In this document: piece by piece, positions 1 to 8,008 of the stretch
Numbering within the stretch: the first letter of the stretch is position 1
How the letters are laid out: every line of letters starts with the position of its first letter
From: Limnohabitans sp. TEGF004
GTDB lineage: Bacteria > Pseudomonadota > Gammaproteobacteria > Burkholderiales > Burkholderiaceae_C
Reading direction: 5' to 3'
Length of the DNA: 64,000 nucleotides
NCBI RefSeq assembly: GCF_027924965.1
Contig: NZ_AP027056.1
Coordinates: forward strand, 682,001 to 746,000
Translations under genes and position numbers: made by a program
The notes under the pieces: generated by a model
The model's database searches: none
Told to the model about the DNA's origin: nothing
The model's input: only the letters and a program-made list of their open reading frames with translations

Positions 1-1571
1 TCACGCGGTGGACGTGGCGCGTCGTTGCGTGGGCCACGGTTGTCAAACTGGCGAGGGGCGCGAGCACCTTGGCCCTGTCCATTGCCAGGCTGGCGGTTGC
101 CATCACGTGCTGGGCGTTCGCCGCTGCGTGCAGGACGGTCACCAAACTGGGCGCGTTCACCATCGCGTGCGGGACGATCGCCCACGCGGTCACGGCTCAC
201 ATGGCCGCTGGGGCGAGGTGCGCGACCTTCGGAGGCGCCACCTTGACCACCACGACCGCCACCACCATTGCGACCGCCGCCAGTGGCTTTGGTGTCGCGA
301 ATACGTTGCATCATTTCACCGCGAGCGGCTTTGGCTGCAGCCGCCATCACGTCACGGCCTGGGGGCTTGCCGATACCGCCCCACAAGGTTTGACGGCCCA
401 TGGCGATGGGTTCGGCCTTTTCGTCAGCGTCTGGGCCGAAGTCGGCCACAGGCACCACAGGCACTTGTTGTTTGGTAAAGATTTCGATGTCGCGCATGAA
501 ACCTTGTTCATCCAACGACACCAAGCTCACGGCTTCACCGCTTGAGCCAGCGCGGCCTGTGCGGCCAATGCGGTGCACATAGTCTTCGCTGATGTTGGGG
601 ATTTCGTAGTTCACCACGTGTGGCAACTCGTCAATGTCAATGCCGCGTGCGGCAATGTCGGTGGCCACCAAGGCGCGGATTTCGCCGGTCTTGAAGCCCG
701 ACAAGGCTTGGGTACGTGCAGTTTGGCTCTTGTTGCCGTGCAACGCCATGGCGCTGATGCCGTTCTTGGTCAAGAACTCGGCCACGTTGTTGGCACCAAA
801 CTTGGTGCGTGTGAACACCAGCACTTGGCTCCAGTTGTGTTCGTTGATGATGTGTGCGAGCAAAGCCTTTTTCTTGCCGCGACCCACAGGGTGAACCACT
901 TGCGTGATGCGTTGCACGGTGGTGTTGCTAGGCGTGACTTGGATGCTTTGTGGGTCTTTCAGCAGATTGTTGGCCAGTTCGCGAATTTCGTCGCTGAAGG
1001 TGGCTGAGAACAACAAGCTTTGCTTGTCTTTGGGTACTAAGGCCAAGATTTTCTTGACGTCGTGGATGAAGCCCATGTCCAACATGCGGTCGGCTTCGTC
1101 GAGTACCAAGATTTCCACTGTGGACAAATCTAGCAAGCCTTGCTGTTGCAAGTCGAGCAAGCGGCCGGGTGTGGCTACCAAAATGTCCACGCCTTTTTTG
1201 ATGCGTGCCACTTGAGGGTTCATGCCCACGCCGCCAAAGATGACGGTGGAGGTGAGTTGCAAGTATTTGCCGTAGTTACGCACCGACTCTTCCACTTGGG
1301 CCGCGAGTTCGCGAGTGGGGGTCAGTACCAAGGCGCGCACGCCATACACGCCAAATTTGTTTTCTTTGCTGCGGCTCATGGTGAGCTTGTGCAACATGGG
1401 CAAGGTGAATGCCGCTGTTTTACCGGTGCCGGTTTGGGCACCTGCCAACAAGTCGTGTCCGGCGAGAACCGCTGGAATGGCTTGGGCTTGGATGGGGGTG
1501 GGAGTTTCGTAGCCCTGTTCGGCCACAGCTTTTTGGATGGCCGGAGCCAAATTTAAATCTTCAAATTTCAT
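1..1571 (-). CDS. rhlE: DEAD-box ATP-dependent RNA helicase RhlE (3' end outside window)
   Basis: ATP-dependent RNA helicase of the RhlE group, which remodels RNA during ribosome assembly and RNA decay. Reading from the ATG at 1571, the frame stays open to the window edge (about 523 codons), so the C-terminus is missing. Visible motifs: Q motif PTPIQAQ (about residues 24-30), Walker A AQTGTGKT (45-52), PTRELA (85-90), TPGR (134-137), DEAD (158-161), SAT, and the C-terminal HRIGRTGR. After about residue 400 the protein becomes a low-complexity Gly/Arg/Asp/Pro tail typical of RhlE RNA-binding tails. No neighbour is visible downstream; the start faces a 197-bp gap. Confidence 0.93.
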   Translation of the reverse strand, partial: MKFEDLNLAPAIQKAVAEQGYETPTPIQAQAIPAVLAGHDLLAGAQTGTGKTAAFTLPMLHKLTMSRSKENKFGVYGVRALVLTPTRELAAQVEESVRNYGKYLQLTSTVIFGGVGMNPQVARIKKGVDILVATPGRLLDLQQQGLLDLSTVEILVLDEADRMLDMGFIHDVKKILALVPKDKQSLLFSATFSDEIRELANNLLKDPQSIQVTPSNTTVQRITQVVHPVGRGKKKALLAHIINEHNWSQVLVFTRTKFGANNVAEFLTKNGISAMALHGNKSQTARTQALSGFKTGEIRALVATDIAARGIDIDELPHVVNYEIPNISEDYVHRIGRTGRAGSSGEAVSLVSLDEQGFMRDIEIFTKQQVPVVPVADFGPDADEKAEPIAMGRQTLWGGIGKPPGRDVMAAAAKAARGEMMQRIRDTKATGGGRNGGGGRGGQGGASEGRAPRPSGHVSRDRVGDRPARDGERAQFGDRPARSGERPARDGNRQPGNGQGQGARAPRQFDNRGPRNDAPRPPR

Positions 1572-1768
1572 GATGGAGCGCTTTATGTCAGCGCATGACA
1601 CCAACCCGCTTGGCCCGAAGGCCACCCAGTCAAAGGTCGGCAATATTTACAGGTGAGCTCAAAAATCACAAACAGAAGTGTTTGGAACCAGCTCCAGCAG
1701 AAGTGCTGATGTTGCGGCAACTGGCGGCGGCAACGGAATGAATTGTCGCACGAATCTGAAAATGCTTT

Positions 1769-2209
1769 TTAAGACTTCTTGCAGCTATCTAGCTTTAAGG
1801 CTTGTAGGGCTGCGGCCACATCTTTGGCATTTAGGGTCATATCAACCGTTTTCTCGCTGGTCGTTAGTCCTTGAATACGGATATTTAAATCATCAGACGC
1901 CAGTGCGTTCATGTTGCGGATACGAACGCATTTGCATGCAGTGTCTGTCAAACTGGCCCGGCCCATCGGCACGACCACTTGTTCATTGATCGAAACTTGG
2001 AAGGTTTTGAGATCCGATGTTTCTTTTGTCGTGATGGTCAACTTTTGTGCCATCAATTCCAAGCTTGGGTTGGCGACATTGCGCGCCACACATTTGTTGT
2101 CTTGATTTTTTTGAAATTTCCAACTTTGAGGCTGAAATACTTGAGCGCTGGCGACAGCGGATAGCAGGCTTAAGAAACACAGAAGTGAAATTGCTATTTT
2201 TTTAATCAT
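1769..2209 (-). CDS. small secreted/periplasmic protein of unknown function
   Basis: 146-residue protein that I do not recognise. It opens with a clear Sec signal peptide: MIKK, a hydrophobic stretch, then AVASA with likely cleavage before QVFQPQ. The mature part (about 124 residues) holds four cysteines (CVAR, TACKC, DSCKK), suggesting disulfides in the periplasm. It is a single-gene unit: rhlE starts 198 bp downstream on the same strand, and ettA is divergent upstream across a very AT-rich 168-bp gap. Composition of gene and upstream gap is more AT-rich than its neighbours. A real gene is likely because of the signal peptide; the function is unknown. Confidence 0.6.
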   Translation of the reverse strand: MIKKIAISLLCFLSLLSAVASAQVFQPQSWKFQKNQDNKCVARNVANPSLELMAQKLTITTKETSDLKTFQVSINEQVVVPMGRASLTDTACKCVRIRNMNALASDDLNIRIQGLTTSEKTVDMTLNAKDVAAALQALKLDSCKKS

Positions 2210-2340
2210 GTCAGACTCGGAAAAACTTAATCTTATCGTATTGATTTTATTATATCTATAAATATTTTATTTATGGCATTTATTTTTATTTGGTTCGATT
2301 TTTTATGTTTTTTAAGGAAGTGTTTAAGGCGAGGATAATT

Positions 2341-2397
2341 ATGGATTTATTGCATTCGCTACCCGAAAGAAAAACAAATGGCTCAGTACGTTTTTAG
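2341..2397 (+). CDS. candidate 18-codon leader ORF overlapping the ettA start
   Basis: ATG at 2341 is preceded by GAGG six bases upstream, a better ribosome-binding site than the one in front of ettA. The frame reads [18 protein letters not shown] and stops at TAG 2395-2397, overlapping the first 20 nt of ettA in another frame. It could be a leader peptide coupling ettA translation to upstream initiation. This is inference from spacing and overlap only; it may instead be a chance ORF. Confidence 0.35.
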   Translation: MDLLHSLPERKTNGSVRF

Positions 2398-4045
2398 TAT
2401 GAACCGCGTCGGCAAAATCGTGCCGCCCAAGCGTCAGATCTTGAAAGACATCTCCCTGTCCTTCTTCCCCGGAGCCAAGATTGGCGTGTTGGGCACCAAC
2501 GGTTCAGGCAAGTCCACCTTGCTCAAAATCATGGCTGGCATCGACAAAGAGATCGAGGGCGAAGCTATTCCCATGACGGGCCTGAAGATCGGATATTTGC
2601 CCCAAGAGCCTCAACTCGACCCTGAGCACACCGTGCGCCAATCGGTCGAAAGCGGCATGGGCGAGGTCAAAGAAGCGCAAGCTCGCCTCGAAGAGGTGTA
2701 TGCCGCCTACGCCGAAGAAGATGCTGACTTTGACGCTTTGGCTGCCGAGCAAGCCAAACTTGAAGCCATCATTTCTGCCTCTGGTGCGGGTGACGGCTCA
2801 GACCACTTGCTGGAAATCGCCGCCGACGCGCTGCGTCTGCCCGCATGGGACGCCATCATTGGTAAGCTCTCTGGTGGTGAAAAGCGCCGCGTGGCTCTGT
2901 GCCGGTTGCTACTGTCTAAGCCCGACATGTTGTTGCTTGACGAACCGACCAACCACTTGGACGCCGAATCGGTGGATTGGCTGGAGCAGTTCTTGGCCCG
3001 CTTCTCAGGCACTGTGGTTGCCATTACCCACGATCGTTACTTCTTGGACAACGCAGCCGAGTGGATTTTGGAACTCGACCGTGGCCACGGCATTCCATAC
3101 AAAGGCAACTACTCCACATGGTTGGAGCAAAAAGAAGCCCGTTTGGCCACCGAGCAGCGCACCGAAGACGCACGCTCCAAGGCCATGAAGAAGGAATTGG
3201 AATGGGCGCGTCAAAACCCCAAAGGTCGTCAAGCCAAGAGCAAGGCCCGTTTGGCCCGTTTTGAAGAGTTGTCCGATCACGAATACCAAAAGCGCAACGA
3301 AACACAGGAAATCTTCATTCCAGTGGCAGAGCGCTTGGGCCATGAAGTGTTTGAGTTCAAGAATGTCAGCAAGTCCTTTGGCGACCGTTTGTTGATCGAC
3401 AACCTGAGCTTCCAAGTGCCTGCAGGTGCGATCGTGGGCATCATTGGCCCCAACGGTGCAGGTAAGTCGACCTTGTTCAAGCTGATTGCTGGCAAAGAGC
3501 AGCCAGATAGCGGTGAAGTGAAGATTGGCCAAACCGTCAAGATGGCGTTTGTGGACCAGTCGCGCGACGACTTGAACGACAACAAAACCGTGTGGGAAGA
3601 CATCTCAGGTGGTTTGGACATCATGAACGTCGGCAAGTTCCAAATGCCAAGCCGTGCGTATTGCGGCCGCTTCAACTTCAACGGCGGCGATCAGCAAAAG
3701 AAAGTCGGCATGTTGTCTGGTGGTGAGCGTGGTCGCTTGCACTTGGCCAAGACCTTGATCGAAGGCGGCAACGTGTTGCTGCTCGATGAGCCATCCAACG
3801 ACTTGGACGTGGAAACCTTGCGTGCGTTGGAAGACGCGCTGTTGGAGTTCGCGGGCTCTGTGATGGTGATCAGCCATGACCGTTGGTTCCTAGACCGTAT
3901 TGCCACCCACATCTTGGCCGCTGAAGGCGATAGTCAATGGGTGTTCTTTGACGGCAACTACCAAGAGTACGAAGCCGACAAGAAGAAACGTTTGGGTGAA
4001 GAGGGGGCCAAGCCTAAGCGCGTGCGCTTCAAAGCCCTCAAATAA
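2378..4045 (+). CDS. ettA: energy-dependent translational throttle protein EttA (ABC-F ATPase)
   Basis: Cytosolic ABC-F protein that binds the ribosomal E site and gates the first peptide bond according to the ATP/ADP ratio. The 555 residues match the family length. Two ABC domains are visible: Walker A GTNGSGKS (39-46), signature LSGGEKRR (164-171), Walker [12 protein letters not shown]; then GPNGAGKS (357-364), LSGGERGR (446-453), [11 protein letters not shown] (467-477). The Arm insertion lies at about 93-135 and the charged P-site tRNA interaction motif linker at about 245-320. The ATG at 2378 has only a weak GAAAG in front, while a small ORF with a stronger site overlaps this start. A strong terminator follows. 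Confidence 0.97.
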   Translation: MAQYVFSMNRVGKIVPPKRQILKDISLSFFPGAKIGVLGTNGSGKSTLLKIMAGIDKEIEGEAIPMTGLKIGYLPQEPQLDPEHTVRQSVESGMGEVKEAQARLEEVYAAYAEEDADFDALAAEQAKLEAIISASGAGDGSDHLLEIAADALRLPAWDAIIGKLSGGEKRRVALCRLLLSKPDMLLLDEPTNHLDAESVDWLEQFLARFSGTVVAITHDRYFLDNAAEWILELDRGHGIPYKGNYSTWLEQKEARLATEQRTEDARSKAMKKELEWARQNPKGRQAKSKARLARFEELSDHEYQKRNETQEIFIPVAERLGHEVFEFKNVSKSFGDRLLIDNLSFQVPAGAIVGIIGPNGAGKSTLFKLIAGKEQPDSGEVKIGQTVKMAFVDQSRDDLNDNKTVWEDISGGLDIMNVGKFQMPSRAYCGRFNFNGGDQQKKVGMLSGGERGRLHLAKTLIEGGNVLLLDEPSNDLDVETLRALEDALLEFAGSVMVISHDRWFLDRIATHILAAEGDSQWVFFDGNYQEYEADKKKRLGEEGAKPKRVRFKALK

Positions 4046-4062
4046 CCTTTTACTTTTCTGCG

Positions 4063-4106
4063 AATGCCCAATCATCTAGGTGGTGATTGGGCATTTTTTG
4101 TTTTTT
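4063..4106 (+). terminator. rho-independent terminator after ettA
   Basis: Perfect 12-bp inverted repeat (AATGCCCAATCA at 4063-4074, TGATTGGGCATT at 4084-4095) with a 9-nt loop, followed by a T-rich run. It ends the ettA transcript. Confidence 0.9.
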
Positions 4107-4250
4107 AGATGTGTAAATTTTTCATTTAAGAAGTCTCACTTCATCATTTTTAATACTTTGATGGTTTTAATTGACGATACAATGCATACATAAGGTTGCA
4201 TATTTTGTATGTAGCTTTCCTCAGATTAGTTAAGAGAACAGGAACTTGTA

Positions 4251-4883
4251 ATGAATATGCCTCCTTCTAAAGAGCCGTATGACGGCTACTGCGGTACCAG
4301 CTATGCAGCCAAAATGTTGGGTATCTCTGTGGGTACCGTCCAAGGTTTGGTCGAAAAGAACGACCTAAAAGCCTGGAAGACCCAAGGTGGTCACCGCCGT
4401 ATTTCATTGCAGTCCATCCAAGACTACCAACGTCGCCACAATTTGGCCCCCGCGTCCATGATGCAAGGTGAAGACCGCTTGCGCGTGTTGGTGGTGGAGG
4501 ATGACGAGAGCACACGTTTGATGTTGCAAACCAACTTTGACCAATGGGGCTTGCCTTTGGATGCCGTGATGTATGCATCCGCCATGGAAGCTTTGCTGGA
4601 CATGCCCAGCTTGCAGCCACAAGTGCTGTTGACCGATTTGAAAATGCCCAATGTGGACGGTTTTGAGTTTTTGAAAACTCTCAGCGCGCATAACTTGTTC
4701 AGCAATTTAGCCGTGGTCGTCATGACCGGCATGAGCGCGGAAGAGGTGCGTGCCAAAGGCGGCTTGCCAGATGGTGTGCAACTGCTGCAAAAGCCCATCG
4801 ACATGGACTGGTTGCACGGCTTTTTCGATGCGCTGATGTCTGTGCGTCAAATCAATCGTCGCTCACGCGCTCAACCTGCTTAA
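4251..4883 (+). CDS. excisionase/MerR-type HTH fused to a response-regulator receiver domain
   Basis: 210-residue regulator with inverted architecture: an N-terminal DNA-binding domain (about 13-62; SYAAKMLGISVGTVQGLVEK and GGHRRIS are typical of excisionase/MerR winged helices) and a C-terminal receiver domain (about 77-195). The receiver keeps the acidic pair (E83, D84, D85), phosphoacceptor D129 in LLTDLKMP, T159 and K181. The output domain is therefore N-terminal, unlike OmpR or NarL proteins. No histidine kinase is adjacent, so its partner is unknown. The 144-bp AT-rich upstream region carries a TACAAT (4178-4183) that could be a -10 box. AGGA lies upstream of the ATG. The target genes cannot be read from the sequence. 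Confidence 0.85.
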   Translation: MNMPPSKEPYDGYCGTSYAAKMLGISVGTVQGLVEKNDLKAWKTQGGHRRISLQSIQDYQRRHNLAPASMMQGEDRLRVLVVEDDESTRLMLQTNFDQWGLPLDAVMYASAMEALLDMPSLQPQVLLTDLKMPNVDGFEFLKTLSAHNLFSNLAVVVMTGMSAEEVRAKGGLPDGVQLLQKPIDMDWLHGFFDALMSVRQINRRSRAQPA

Positions 4884-4944
4884 ATCTTGCACTTTGGTGC
4901 CTGAGTGACAGCTGAAGGGGGAAGAGCCAGTTAAGCTCTGCCCC

Positions 4945-5955
4945 GTGCTCAAACTCTCCGTCCTCGATCAATCCGCTGCTGCCTCTGGCCGAAGCCAAGA
5001 CACAGCCATTCGTCAAACCCTAGACCTCGCCATTCAGTGCGAGGCTTGGGGCTATCACCGCTTTTGGGTAAGCGAACACCATAGCCACCCCAGCATCGTA
5101 GGCACTGCGCCCGAAGTGTTGATGGCCGCCATTGCCGCACGCACCACGCGCATTCGGCTGGGCAGTGCAGGCGTCATGCTGCCGCACTACGCGCCGCTCA
5201 AAGTGGCTGAACAATTCCGCGTGCTTGATGCCTTGGCCCCAGGCCGCATCGATCTCGGCGTGGGCCGTGCGCCCGGCAGCGATGGCCGCACCGCGCAGCT
5301 GCTCAACCCCGACCGCCACGCCTCTGACAACTTCCCACAGCAAGTGATGGAGCTGCAAGCGTGGGTCACGGGTGAGCCCATTCCTGCAGGCCATCCCGGC
5401 CACGGCGTGTATGCCTACCCCAGCGGGCCCACATCGCCCGATGTGTGGATGTTGGGCAGCTCAGACTACGGCGCACAGCTTGCCGCGCATTTGGGCCTGC
5501 CTTATGCCTTTGCCTACTTCATCACCGAAGGGCAGGGCGTGGACAACGCGTTCAACCTGTACCGCGCCAACTACCGTCCCAACGAACGCAACCCAAAGCC
5601 TCGCGCTACTGTCTGCGTATGGGCCTTGGCCGCAGATACTGAAGACGAAGCGTGGCGTTTGTTCCAAAGCCGCGCCCGTTGGAAGATGGACCGCAACACA
5701 GGTCGCATTGGTGCTTTGTTGCCCCCTGATCAAGCTGTGCGCGACTACAACGCTTCAGAGCAAGTGGCCATGGCCGAGCTGCGTGCAGGCGCTTTGGTGG
5801 GCAGTGCCCCACAGGTGGCCGACAAACTGCGCAAGCTGGCAGAACGTTTGCAGCTCGACGAAGTGGTCATCATCACTTGGACGCATGAGCCCGCAGCGCA
5901 GGCCCGCTCGTATGAGCTGCTGGCCAAAGAGTTTTCATTGACGACATCAACCTAA
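4945..5955 (+). CDS. LLM-class flavin-dependent monooxygenase
   Basis: 336-residue luciferase-like flavin-dependent oxidoreductase of the single-domain group. The N-terminus (LSVLDQS), the VSEHHS motif near residue 33 and LGSAGVMLPHYAPLKVAEQFR near residue 75 are typical; a TIM-barrel fold using reduced FMN is expected. The GTG start has no obvious ribosome-binding site, and a small inverted repeat (AGAGC/GCTCT, 4923-4939) sits just upstream. The stop is 21 bp before the core-MetE gene, so the two are probably one operon, suggesting a flavoprotein acting on a methylated sulfur or related compound that feeds methyl transfer. The substrate cannot be inferred from sequence alone. Confidence 0.88.
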   Translation: MLKLSVLDQSAAASGRSQDTAIRQTLDLAIQCEAWGYHRFWVSEHHSHPSIVGTAPEVLMAAIAARTTRIRLGSAGVMLPHYAPLKVAEQFRVLDALAPGRIDLGVGRAPGSDGRTAQLLNPDRHASDNFPQQVMELQAWVTGEPIPAGHPGHGVYAYPSGPTSPDVWMLGSSDYGAQLAAHLGLPYAFAYFITEGQGVDNAFNLYRANYRPNERNPKPRATVCVWALAADTEDEAWRLFQSRARWKMDRNTGRIGALLPPDQAVRDYNASEQVAMAELRAGALVGSAPQVADKLRKLAERLQLDEVVIITWTHEPAAQARSYELLAKEFSLTTST

Positions 5956-5976
5956 AACCAAAACGGAGACCAAACC

Positions 5977-7017
5977 ATGTTTTCAACCGCAATCGCAGGT
6001 AGCTTGCCCAAACCCGAATGGTTGGCCGAGACCAACAAACTCTGGCCCAAGTGGCAGGCCGAAGGCGATGCGCTCTTGCAAGCCAAAGCCGATGCCACAC
6101 TGTTGTGGATCAAAGCGCAAGAAGACGCGGGCCTCGACGTGATTGGTGACGGCGAACAATCGCGCCAACACTTTGTGCACGGCTTTTTAGAGCAAGTCGA
6201 AGGCATCGACTTTGAAAACAAAGTGACGATGGGCATTCGCAACAACCGCTATGACGCGCAAGTGCCACAAGTCATCGCACCTCTGCGCCTCAAAGGCCGC
6301 GTGCACGCGTTTGAAGCGCAGCTGGCCCGCGCCCACACCAAGAAGAAACTCAAGTTCACCTTGCCTGGCCCCATGACCATCGTCGACACCGTGGCTGACC
6401 GTTTCTACGGCAAAGGTAAAGACGCCGTGCAAGGCCGCATCGACATGGCGTTTGCATTTGCCGAGTTGCTCAACCAAGAAGCCTTGGCTTTGCAAGCCGA
6501 TGGCGTGGACATCATTCAGTTTGATGAACCTGCGTTCAACGTTTACCTAGACGAAGCCGCAGACTGGGGTGTCAAAGCCCTAGAGCGTGCCGCACAAGGT
6601 TTGACCTGCACCACCGCCGTCCATATTTGCTATGGCTACGGCATCGAAGCCAACAACAACTGGAAGAAGACACTTGGCGACGAATGGCGTCAATACGAAA
6701 AAGTGTTGCCCGCCTTGGCTAAAAGCAGCATCCAGCAGGTGAGCTTGGAGTGTTACCACTCACACGTACCGCCAGAGATGATGGCGTTGCTAGAAGGCAA
6801 AGACGTGATGGTGGGCGTGATCGACGTGGCCAGCGATGTGATTGAAACGCCAGAGCAAATTGCGGACACCATTGGCATGGCTCTGAAGTACGTGCCTAAG
6901 AACCGTTTGATTGCGTGCACCAACTGCGGCTTGGCGCCTATGAGCCGCGAGGTGGCGATGAAGAAGCTGGAGGCTTTGGCGGCTGGGGCTGCGTTGGCTC
7001 GCACGCGTTACGCCTGA
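5977..7017 (+). CDS. core-MetE family cobalamin-independent methyltransferase
   Basis: 346-residue protein corresponding to the C-terminal catalytic half of MetE, without the N-terminal folate-binding half (full MetE is about 750 residues). Zinc ligands are visible: H216-x-C218 in VHICYG, E258 in SLECYH, and C314 or C317 in CTNCGLAP; QFDEPA (181-186) is the usual substrate-site motif. Such short proteins transfer methyl groups to homocysteine from non-folate donors in several described families (MesA-D). Its neighbour is an LLM flavin monooxygenase 21 bp upstream, not the DUF1852 partner known for MesD. A good AGGAG-like site (CGGAGA) precedes the ATG. Methyl donor unknown. Confidence 0.88.
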   Translation: MFSTAIAGSLPKPEWLAETNKLWPKWQAEGDALLQAKADATLLWIKAQEDAGLDVIGDGEQSRQHFVHGFLEQVEGIDFENKVTMGIRNNRYDAQVPQVIAPLRLKGRVHAFEAQLARAHTKKKLKFTLPGPMTIVDTVADRFYGKGKDAVQGRIDMAFAFAELLNQEALALQADGVDIIQFDEPAFNVYLDEAADWGVKALERAAQGLTCTTAVHICYGYGIEANNNWKKTLGDEWRQYEKVLPALAKSSIQQVSLECYHSHVPPEMMALLEGKDVMVGVIDVASDVIETPEQIADTIGMALKYVPKNRLIACTNCGLAPMSREVAMKKLEALAAGAALARTRYA

Positions 7018-7040
7018 GTTCGTTTTGTTGTTCGGGAGGC

Positions 7041-7136
7041 GAGGGGTTTGGGCATCTGTTTACGCTCATGTCCCCCGATTCAGGCAAAGCCTGAATCTCC
7101 TCCTTGACTTCGCTACAACAGATACCCAAACCCCTC
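7041..7136. repeat. long palindromic element, family 1, copy A
   Basis: Outer arms 7041-7060 and 7117-7136 are complementary at 19 of 20 positions. Inside them lies the family core: TACGCTCATGTCCCCCG (7061-7077), an inner hairpin (GATTCAGGC/GCCTGAATC around an AAA loop, 7077-7097), then CTCCTCCTTGACTTCGCT (7097-7114). It sits between convergent genes, so it may act as a two-way transcript end. Not a standard terminator: there is no T run. Confidence 0.8.
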
Positions 7137-7240
7137 TCTTCGCTCACGAAGATGCTTGCTCGCCTTTGGCTTTGCAAGCTACAGAATCCACTGCTCATTG
7201 CAGAAGTCGCTGCTGCCAAACTTTCGCGTGCAAACCCAAA

Positions 7241-7346
7241 GGCCCATGCAGCTTGGGTGTCTTGTGGAGCGAAGTCAAGGAGGAGAGAGGCGCTTAGCGC
7301 CTCTCGGGGGACATGAGCGTAACAAGGCGCCCAAGCTGCATGGGCC
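7241..7346. repeat. long palindromic element, family 1, copy B (inverted relative to copy A)
   Basis: Outer arms 7241-7265 and 7322-7346 match at 23 of 25 positions and share no sequence with the arms of copy A. Read on the minus strand the core is TTACGCTCATGTCCCCCG, an inner 9-bp hairpin (GAGAGGCGC/GCGCCTCTC, loop TAA on this strand), and CTCCTCCTTGACTTCGCT. Together with copy A it fills most of the 357-bp gap 7018-7374, where I see no gene. Confidence 0.8.
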
Positions 7347-7374
7347 GCCTCAGCCAACGAAGAAAAGACGCGAC

Positions 7375-7896
7375 TTAAGAAGCGCAGCCGCTGTCACCGC
7401 AGCTACCGATGCCGTGAATCTCTTCTTCAGGCAAGGCGTCAGGTGCTGAGACGATGCCAGTCTCAGCGTCATAGCCCACACGGCGCAAGTGCAATGCCAA
7501 AGCGGCATCCATGGTTTGCGCGTGTTGCGGAAACCAAATGCCCAGCTCGTGTGCCATTTGGCGCATCACGGCCATGTCGCCTTTTTCGCGGCCACGGCGC
7601 AAGCCTTCACGCATCACTTCGAGGATGACGTTGTGCTGCATGGTGTGGCAGTTGCTGGATGAAAACTTGGTGTCTTTCATCCACTTGTCTTCACCACCAA
7701 AGTGCTCTTCGGTGTGCTCGATCAGGGCGGCGAAGCGCTCGGTCAAGGTGTCGTCATCGGCCAGCTCGGTAGCGGCCAGCAAGTCGACAAACTCACGGTG
7801 CGTGTCGTCCATGAAGTCCAGCTCAAGGGACAAAGCGTCAGACCAAGCGAGGGTGACTTCGCGGGTGGGCAATGTGGCGGTGAGTGTGTCGGACAT
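7375..7896 (-). CDS. bacteriohemerythrin-like oxygen-binding protein
   Basis: 173-residue hemerythrin-domain protein expected to bind O2 at a non-heme di-iron site. The ligand pattern is complete: H33 (DDTHREF), H65 and E69 (spacing 4), H84 and H88 (spacing 4), H125 and D130 (HAQTMD). A C-terminal extension beyond the four-helix domain ends in CGDSGCAS, whose two cysteines could bind metal or form a disulfide. It is a single gene on the minus strand, convergent with the core-MetE gene across the palindromic elements. Likely role: oxygen storage or sensing in the cytosol. Confidence 0.9.
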   Translation of the reverse strand: MSDTLTATLPTREVTLAWSDALSLELDFMDDTHREFVDLLAATELADDDTLTERFAALIEHTEEHFGGEDKWMKDTKFSSSNCHTMQHNVILEVMREGLRRGREKGDMAVMRQMAHELGIWFPQHAQTMDAALALHLRRVGYDAETGIVSAPDALPEEEIHGIGSCGDSGCAS

Positions 7897-8008
7897 AAGA
7901 GCTTTCGAATAAAACAGAGTGCCGGTTCGCTGCGAGTGGCTTGCGAAGGCGTTTTGACTTTGCGGAGGCTAGCTTAATTGTAAAAAGCCGCCACGCTTTT
8001 GCGCTGGG

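Noticed and set aside
8..1556. Plus-strand frames of up to 158 codons over the first 1.5 kb
   Set aside because: Antisense to rhlE, whose motifs (Walker [13 protein letters not shown]) are intact on the minus strand.
3005..3532. 175-codon minus-strand frame inside ettA
   Set aside because: Antisense shadow of a strongly conserved ABC-F gene; translation has no recognisable features.
4185..4212. Inverted repeat CATACA/TGTATG upstream of the HTH-receiver gene as operator
   Set aside because: Only 6 bp match in an AT-rich region; too weak to claim.
7025..7449. Several open frames of 70-97 codons on the plus strand and one of 139 on the minus strand in the 7.0-7.4 kb gap
   Set aside because: They run through the arms and cores of the palindromic elements, have no family-like sequence and no ribosome-binding sites; openness follows from the GC-rich repeats.
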